Positions 60,603-64,000 of a DNA stretch of 64,000 bases are shown in pieces. Source of the DNA: Candidatus Zixiibacteriota bacterium (GTDB taxonomy: Bacteria; Zixibacteria; MSB-5A5; GN15; FEB-12). The translations under genes were made by a program, and so were the position numbers. Within the stretch, counting starts at the first letter, position 1. Every line of letters starts with the position of its first letter. The notes under the pieces were generated by a model. The model had not been told where the DNA came from, ran no database searches, and saw nothing but the letters and a program-made list of their open reading frames with translations. The stretch lies in NCBI GenBank assembly GCA_022571985.1, contig JACZWU010000001.1, positions 219,501 through 283,500 on the forward strand. Reading direction: 5' to 3'.

Positions 60603-62768
60603 TTAACCAAAGAGCGACAGAATAACCTGCGGCACCTGATTAGCCTGAGCCAGCATAGCAGTACCGGCCTGAAGCAGAATCTGGTGCTTGGTGAATTCTG
60701 ACATTTCTTTAGCCATATCAGTATCACGAATCTGAGACTCGGCGGCTGTCAAGTTCTGAGCCGCAACTCTCAGGTTTCTCAGGTTGGATTCCAGAGTATT
60801 CTTCTGGAAACTACCCAAAGTACCACGTGCAGTAGATACTTCGTTAATGGCTGCATCAATAACAGACTGCGAGTCCTGAGCGCCATCTGCTGTGGTCACG
60901 TCGATTTGCGACAGCGACCGGAACGAATTGCCCTGGAGTCCTGTACCAAGTGTGGAAGCGGACATATTTCTCATACCGATACTGGCTGTCTGGCCAACGT
61001 TGGCGCCGATCTGGAAGACCAGCGAACGATCAAAGTTATTGATTGTCTCTGTTCCACCCTGTGACGTAAGAGAATAGACAACCTTCAGCGACTCAGAGCG
61101 GTCGGCGTTAAAGATTGTGAATTCTTTACCGGCAGTTACAGAAGTAGCCGGACCACCATTCAGACGAACGTCAAATTTGGCAGCTTTAACATCAAGCAGC
61201 AAGTTACCCAGGTTGATACCGTTAAGAGCGGTGCTGACAATCATGTCAACAGTACCCTGTCCGACATCACCGTCAACTTTGTTCTTCAAAGTAACGATAC
61301 CGGTTGTACCATAGTTAACTTTGGTAATGGTATTGGTAAAATTATCGAATGAAACCAAAGCATCGAGACCAGTACTGGCAATCGGGTCTTCGGTCATGTT
61401 CAAAGCGTTACGAAGGTTACCAGAACCTGCAAGACCAGCGTTCAGCTTAATTGAGTATGCTGAACCTTCGTCATTTGAATGGAATTCCAGCTGATTGTTA
61501 TTGTATACGGCAACATCAAAGTCAGAGACTGCTGCATCGCCGGCAACTTTACCAAAAGCCGTGTCCATAGCGGTATCAATCGCTGTGGCCAGAGCTGTCA
61601 TTGAGGTATATGTAGCCGCAGCAATAGTAATGTCGGCGGTAGTGTTGGACTGTGTAGCCGATGTTACAGTATAGTTCAATACGTTAGCTGAAGAACCACG
61701 GGATGATGTGGCGCTAAACGAGAACAAGCTCACTGAAGCGGTAGTGCTTGAAGCCTGAGTCTGGACAGAGAACTGGGCGCCAAGGCTGGCGGATTTAATT
61801 CTCAAAGCACCGGCAGTAGTACCGGTTACAACAACTTTACCAGCCAGACCAGCGTTGAGATTGATTTCTGTCTGGAGTTTAGCTGCGATTGTAGATGTTG
61901 TATCACCTGAGACAACCGCGACTACGAAGGTCTGGTTGCCGCTTGGTGATTCACCATTTTCCTGATAATTAATGGTGATTGTGTAATTACCGGCATGAGA
62001 GGCGGTAGCTGTGGCGACTGCACCCGAAGAAATCATGCCTACGGTAGCGGCGGCAGCAAGTGTCAGGTTGTTACCGAAGGCGTCGGCCAATGTAACGGTG
62101 CCTGAACGCTTGCGGGCTACATCGGAGGCCTGCACAACGTCAACGTTGTGGATTGCTTCAGTCAGGTTGACCGGATCGCCTGTAGTATTGAGCAGGCTGA
62201 GTCCGAGTGAGGTGGTGTTCAGCGAAGCAGTTGAGCTTGCTGTCTTGGTGGCGGTGATGGAATGCTGACCGTCAGTCAAGAATGATTCTTTGATAGTGAT
62301 ACCGGAGCTGTTTGAGCTGGTGATGGTAGCGGTATTGGCATTTGAACCGTCAATCAATTTCTTCGAACCGAACTGCGTATTGGCAGCGATACGATCGATT
62401 GTTTTGACAGCATTGTCAATTTCCGCCTGGTCAGCAGCAAGCTGGTCGGCTGAGTTGAAACCCTCGTTGGCCGCATGAATGGCCAGTTCTCTCATCGAAA
62501 TCAACAGACTGCTGATTTCGGTCAGAGCGCCTTCAGCGGTCTGGATCATGCTGATAGAACCTTCCGAGTTCTGGATGGCACGGTTAAGACCGGCAATCTG
62601 AGCACGGAACTGTTCTGAAATCACCAGACCGGCAGGATCATCTGAAGCTTTGTTGATCCGAAAACCGGACGACAATCTCTGCATTGACTGCTGCAACGAA
62701 TTTGTTGTGTTCAACAAATTACGATGCGCATTCAGAGCCGCAATGTTGTGGTTAATTGCTAGTGACAT
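60603..62768 (-). CDS. fliC: Flagellin, large form with an expanded variable region
   Basis: 721 aa, against about 280-500 in many species. Conserved D0/D1 N-terminus (LAINHNIAALNAHRNLLNTTNSLQQSMQRLSSGFRINKASDDPAGL, residues 3-48) and C-terminus (SQIRDTDMAKEMSEFTKHQILLQAGTAMLAQANQVPQVILSLFG). Between them about 480 residues of Ser/Thr/Ala-rich, surface-exposed sequence carry strand repeats. AAGGAGG lies about 6 nt before the ATG, implying heavy translation. A sigma-28 promoter lies 200 nt upstream and a strong terminator follows the stop. Confidence 0.97.
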   Translation of the reverse strand: MSLAINHNIAALNAHRNLLNTTNSLQQSMQRLSSGFRINKASDDPAGLVISEQFRAQIAGLNRAIQNSEGSISMIQTAEGALTEISSLLISMRELAIHAANEGFNSADQLAADQAEIDNAVKTIDRIAANTQFGSKKLIDGSNANTATITSSNSSGITIKESFLTDGQHSITATKTASSTASLNTTSLGLSLLNTTGDPVNLTEAIHNVDVVQASDVARKRSGTVTLADAFGNNLTLAAAATVGMISSGAVATATASHAGNYTITINYQENGESPSGNQTFVVAVVSGDTTSTIAAKLQTEINLNAGLAGKVVVTGTTAGALRIKSASLGAQFSVQTQASSTTASVSLFSFSATSSRGSSANVLNYTVTSATQSNTTADITIAAATYTSMTALATAIDTAMDTAFGKVAGDAAVSDFDVAVYNNNQLEFHSNDEGSAYSIKLNAGLAGSGNLRNALNMTEDPIASTGLDALVSFDNFTNTITKVNYGTTGIVTLKNKVDGDVGQGTVDMIVSTALNGINLGNLLLDVKAAKFDVRLNGGPATSVTAGKEFTIFNADRSESLKVVYSLTSQGGTETINNFDRSLVFQIGANVGQTASIGMRNMSASTLGTGLQGNSFRSLSQIDVTTADGAQDSQSVIDAAINEVSTARGTLGSFQKNTLESNLRNLRVAAQNLTAAESQIRDTDMAKEMSEFTKHQILLQAGTAMLAQANQVPQVILSLFG

Positions 62769-62967
62769 TCTTCTCCTCCTTGGAGATTTGCGGGATTACC
62801 CTATCCCGTCCGTTTAATGTTCTTTCGTTTCTTCCTTGTATATGTCACTTCCAATGTTTTTGACTATCCTGTCGGAGTAGAAATCCTGTGTACCCCTCTC
62901 GAGCTTTGGTGCCCTTTCCTATTCGTGTGAAGTCTAACTTGAGAGACTTCTTGCTATTACAAGAATT

Positions 62968-62994
62968 TAATCGGCAGATATGCCCGTATCTTTA
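62968..62994 (-). promoter_or_regulatory. Sigma-28 (FliA) promoter of fliC
   Basis: Minus strand TAAA (62994-62991), exactly 15 nt, GCCGATTA (62975-62968) against the consensus TAAA-N15-GCCGATAA: only one base differs. The leader to the ATG is about 190 nt. The rest of 62769-63037 has no gene. Confidence 0.88.
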
Positions 62995-63037
62995 TGAAAA
63001 TGGTCAAGAAAAATGAGAAAAGTTGCGATGTCTTGGG

Positions 63038-64000
63038 CTATACTTCGACCGCCACCTCGGTGATTTCGAACAGCCGTTTTTGGGCCTGTTTAAAATCTGG
63101 AGCAAGTCTCAAAACGCGCTCAAAACCAAGCCTGGCTGAGTCTATGTGACCCATTTGCAGGTAGCATTCGGACAAATTGTAAAGAGATTCATGATCTGAG
63201 GGATCTGATGCGAGTACTGTTTCATAATGAGACACTGCTGAGGAATATTGACCAGCGTTGGCGTGAAGATTTGCTGCCATGCGAGCAATCTGCTGGTCTT
63301 GTCGGTTGGTCTCAAGATATTTGTCTAAATAGGTGACTGATTCTGAAAGCTGACCTGCGCCAATAAGAGTTAGTCCAAGATTTCTGTATACAATGTCAGG
63401 GGCGTTTTCAAGTTTTGCTGCTTTGAGATAAAATCGTTCGGCTTCTTCATACTGTTTCATTTTGAAATAGCAGTTGGCCAGGTCATTTAGGATGGCAGGG
63501 TCACTATTATCTATTTCTATCGCCTTTCGGTAGCACTTAATAGCCTGCTCTTGATTGCCATTGGACAAAAACAGATTTGCAGCAGAAGCAAAGATCTCCT
63601 TTGGTGAGTCTGAGCGACCGGCAGCATCTTCGATAAGCTTAACAGCGCTTTCGAGCTGATTGCCGCTTATAAGACCAGGCAGCTCGTCCATAAGTTCTTT
63701 TTGATGTTCGGACGGTTTTGTACTTAGGGCCTCCATCAATGTTTCTATTCTTTTTTGAACGTCAAGATGGCTGCTGTTGACATCTGCGGTTTTACGATAA
63801 TACTCCAGAGCAGTTTCGAATTTTTCAGTTAGTTCATAAATCAGCGCCAGCCCGTAGAATGCCGCTGCCCGGCTGTCCGGGTTGAGAAGAATGATATTAT
63901 CAGTTTCTGAAGTCGGCTTGTATTTGGCCTGTCTGTCCAGATATGTTTTGTATGAATCTATGGCTTTATCAATTTCCTGAGTATGCGTGTATATATGGCC
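63038..64000 (-). CDS. TPR protein, 5' end cut by the window
   Basis: The frame has no stop from 63040 to the right edge (320 codons), so the gene begins beyond the window; the TTG at 63739 is only an internal codon. The whole visible chain is TPR repeats, for example YGLALIYELTEKFETALEYYRKTA, LFLSNGNQEQAIKCYRKAIEIDNSDPAILNDLANCYFKMKQYEEAERFYLKAAKLE and ALYNLSECYLQMGHIDSARLGFERVL-like units, ending ITEVAVEV. TPR proteins near fliC occur in some flagellar glycosylation loci, but no glycosyltransferase domain is visible here. Confidence 0.85.
   Translation of the reverse strand, partial: GHIYTHTQEIDKAIDSYKTYLDRQAKYKPTSETDNIILLNPDSRAAAFYGLALIYELTEKFETALEYYRKTADVNSSHLDVQKRIETLMEALSTKPSEHQKELMDELPGLISGNQLESAVKLIEDAAGRSDSPKEIFASAANLFLSNGNQEQAIKCYRKAIEIDNSDPAILNDLANCYFKMKQYEEAERFYLKAAKLENAPDIVYRNLGLTLIGAGQLSESVTYLDKYLETNRQDQQIARMAANLHANAGQYSSAVSHYETVLASDPSDHESLYNLSECYLQMGHIDSARLGFERVLRLAPDFKQAQKRLFEITEVAVEV

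Noticed and set aside
63038-63739. Treating the TPR gene as complete with a TTG start at 63739
   Set aside because: The frame continues without a stop and with TPR sequence to the window edge.

Overview
The window is about 64 kb of bacterial chromosome of moderate G+C. It carries a flagellar filament locus, outer-membrane and periplasmic proteins, lipoproteins, a SPOR-domain protein and LapA-like/LapB-like proteins, so the cell is diderm and motile. Two secreted proteins have C-termini familiar from FCB-type uncultured phyla: a tandem dockerin-like calcium-binding tail on an M14 carboxypeptidase, and an NPYR...SGLYYW-type C-terminal module on an 879-aa secreted protein. This suits a Zixibacteria-like lineage, but it is a judgement from protein style; no 16S gene is present.

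Layout, left to right (nearly all genes on the minus strand). 1-6371: heat-shock operon hrcA-grpE-dnaK-dnaJ-prmA-rsmE (rsmE cut by the window edge), with a sigma-A-type promoter and a degenerate CIRCE operator. 6495-13945: envelope and secreted proteins (Lys-rich protein, DUF4384/PEGA-like protein, FN3 lipoprotein, beta-barrel protein, dockerin-tailed carboxypeptidase) around an orphan NtrC-type response regulator, with a sigma-54-like promoter and a 25-nt palindrome beside it. 14135-16859: plus-strand purD-purE and a TPR protein. 17244-19874: large secreted protein between copies of an interspersed repeat. 20148-25354: a three-repeat protein of unknown function, a 30-aa AURKAIP1/COX24-like ribosomal-type protein downstream of HU, SppA, and an MltD-like transglycosylase with four LysM domains. 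25496-33387: miaA, mutL, mutS, SPOR protein, lapB-like and lapA-like genes, probably one operon. 33498-41036: envelope and TPR proteins plus a signalling cluster (GGDEF cyclase, STAS-winged-helix protein, HATPase-HAMP-SpoIIE phosphatase). 41154-55867: the housekeeping run tRNA-Val, thrS, infC, rpmI, rplT, pheS, pheT, a ZapB-like coiled coil, zapA, rny, then an accessory interval, then ymdB and folD. 56083-64000: HDOD protein, FlgM-like and FlgN-like proteins, fliS, fliD, fliC behind a clear sigma-28 promoter, and a TPR protein cut by the right edge.

The most unusual part is the accessory interval at about 43.0-46.7 kb, between rny and ymdB, which are neighbours in many bacteria. It holds an HD-domain (SAMHD1/YwfO-like) hydrolase overlapping a YwgA-like partner, a protein of an ANRxNAQKSTGP family, and a META-domain lipoprotein. 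A 27-28-nt repeat in the same orientation lies at each end. Just outside rny is a second copy of the last 21 codons of rny plus stop: identical in protein sequence but different in 12 codons, all synonymous. That is the expected trace of an element or recombination event that brought in a foreign rny 3' end.

Other points worth noting: infC almost certainly starts at an ATA codon; grpE starts at TTG; HU starts at an internal GTG set by its ribosome-binding site.
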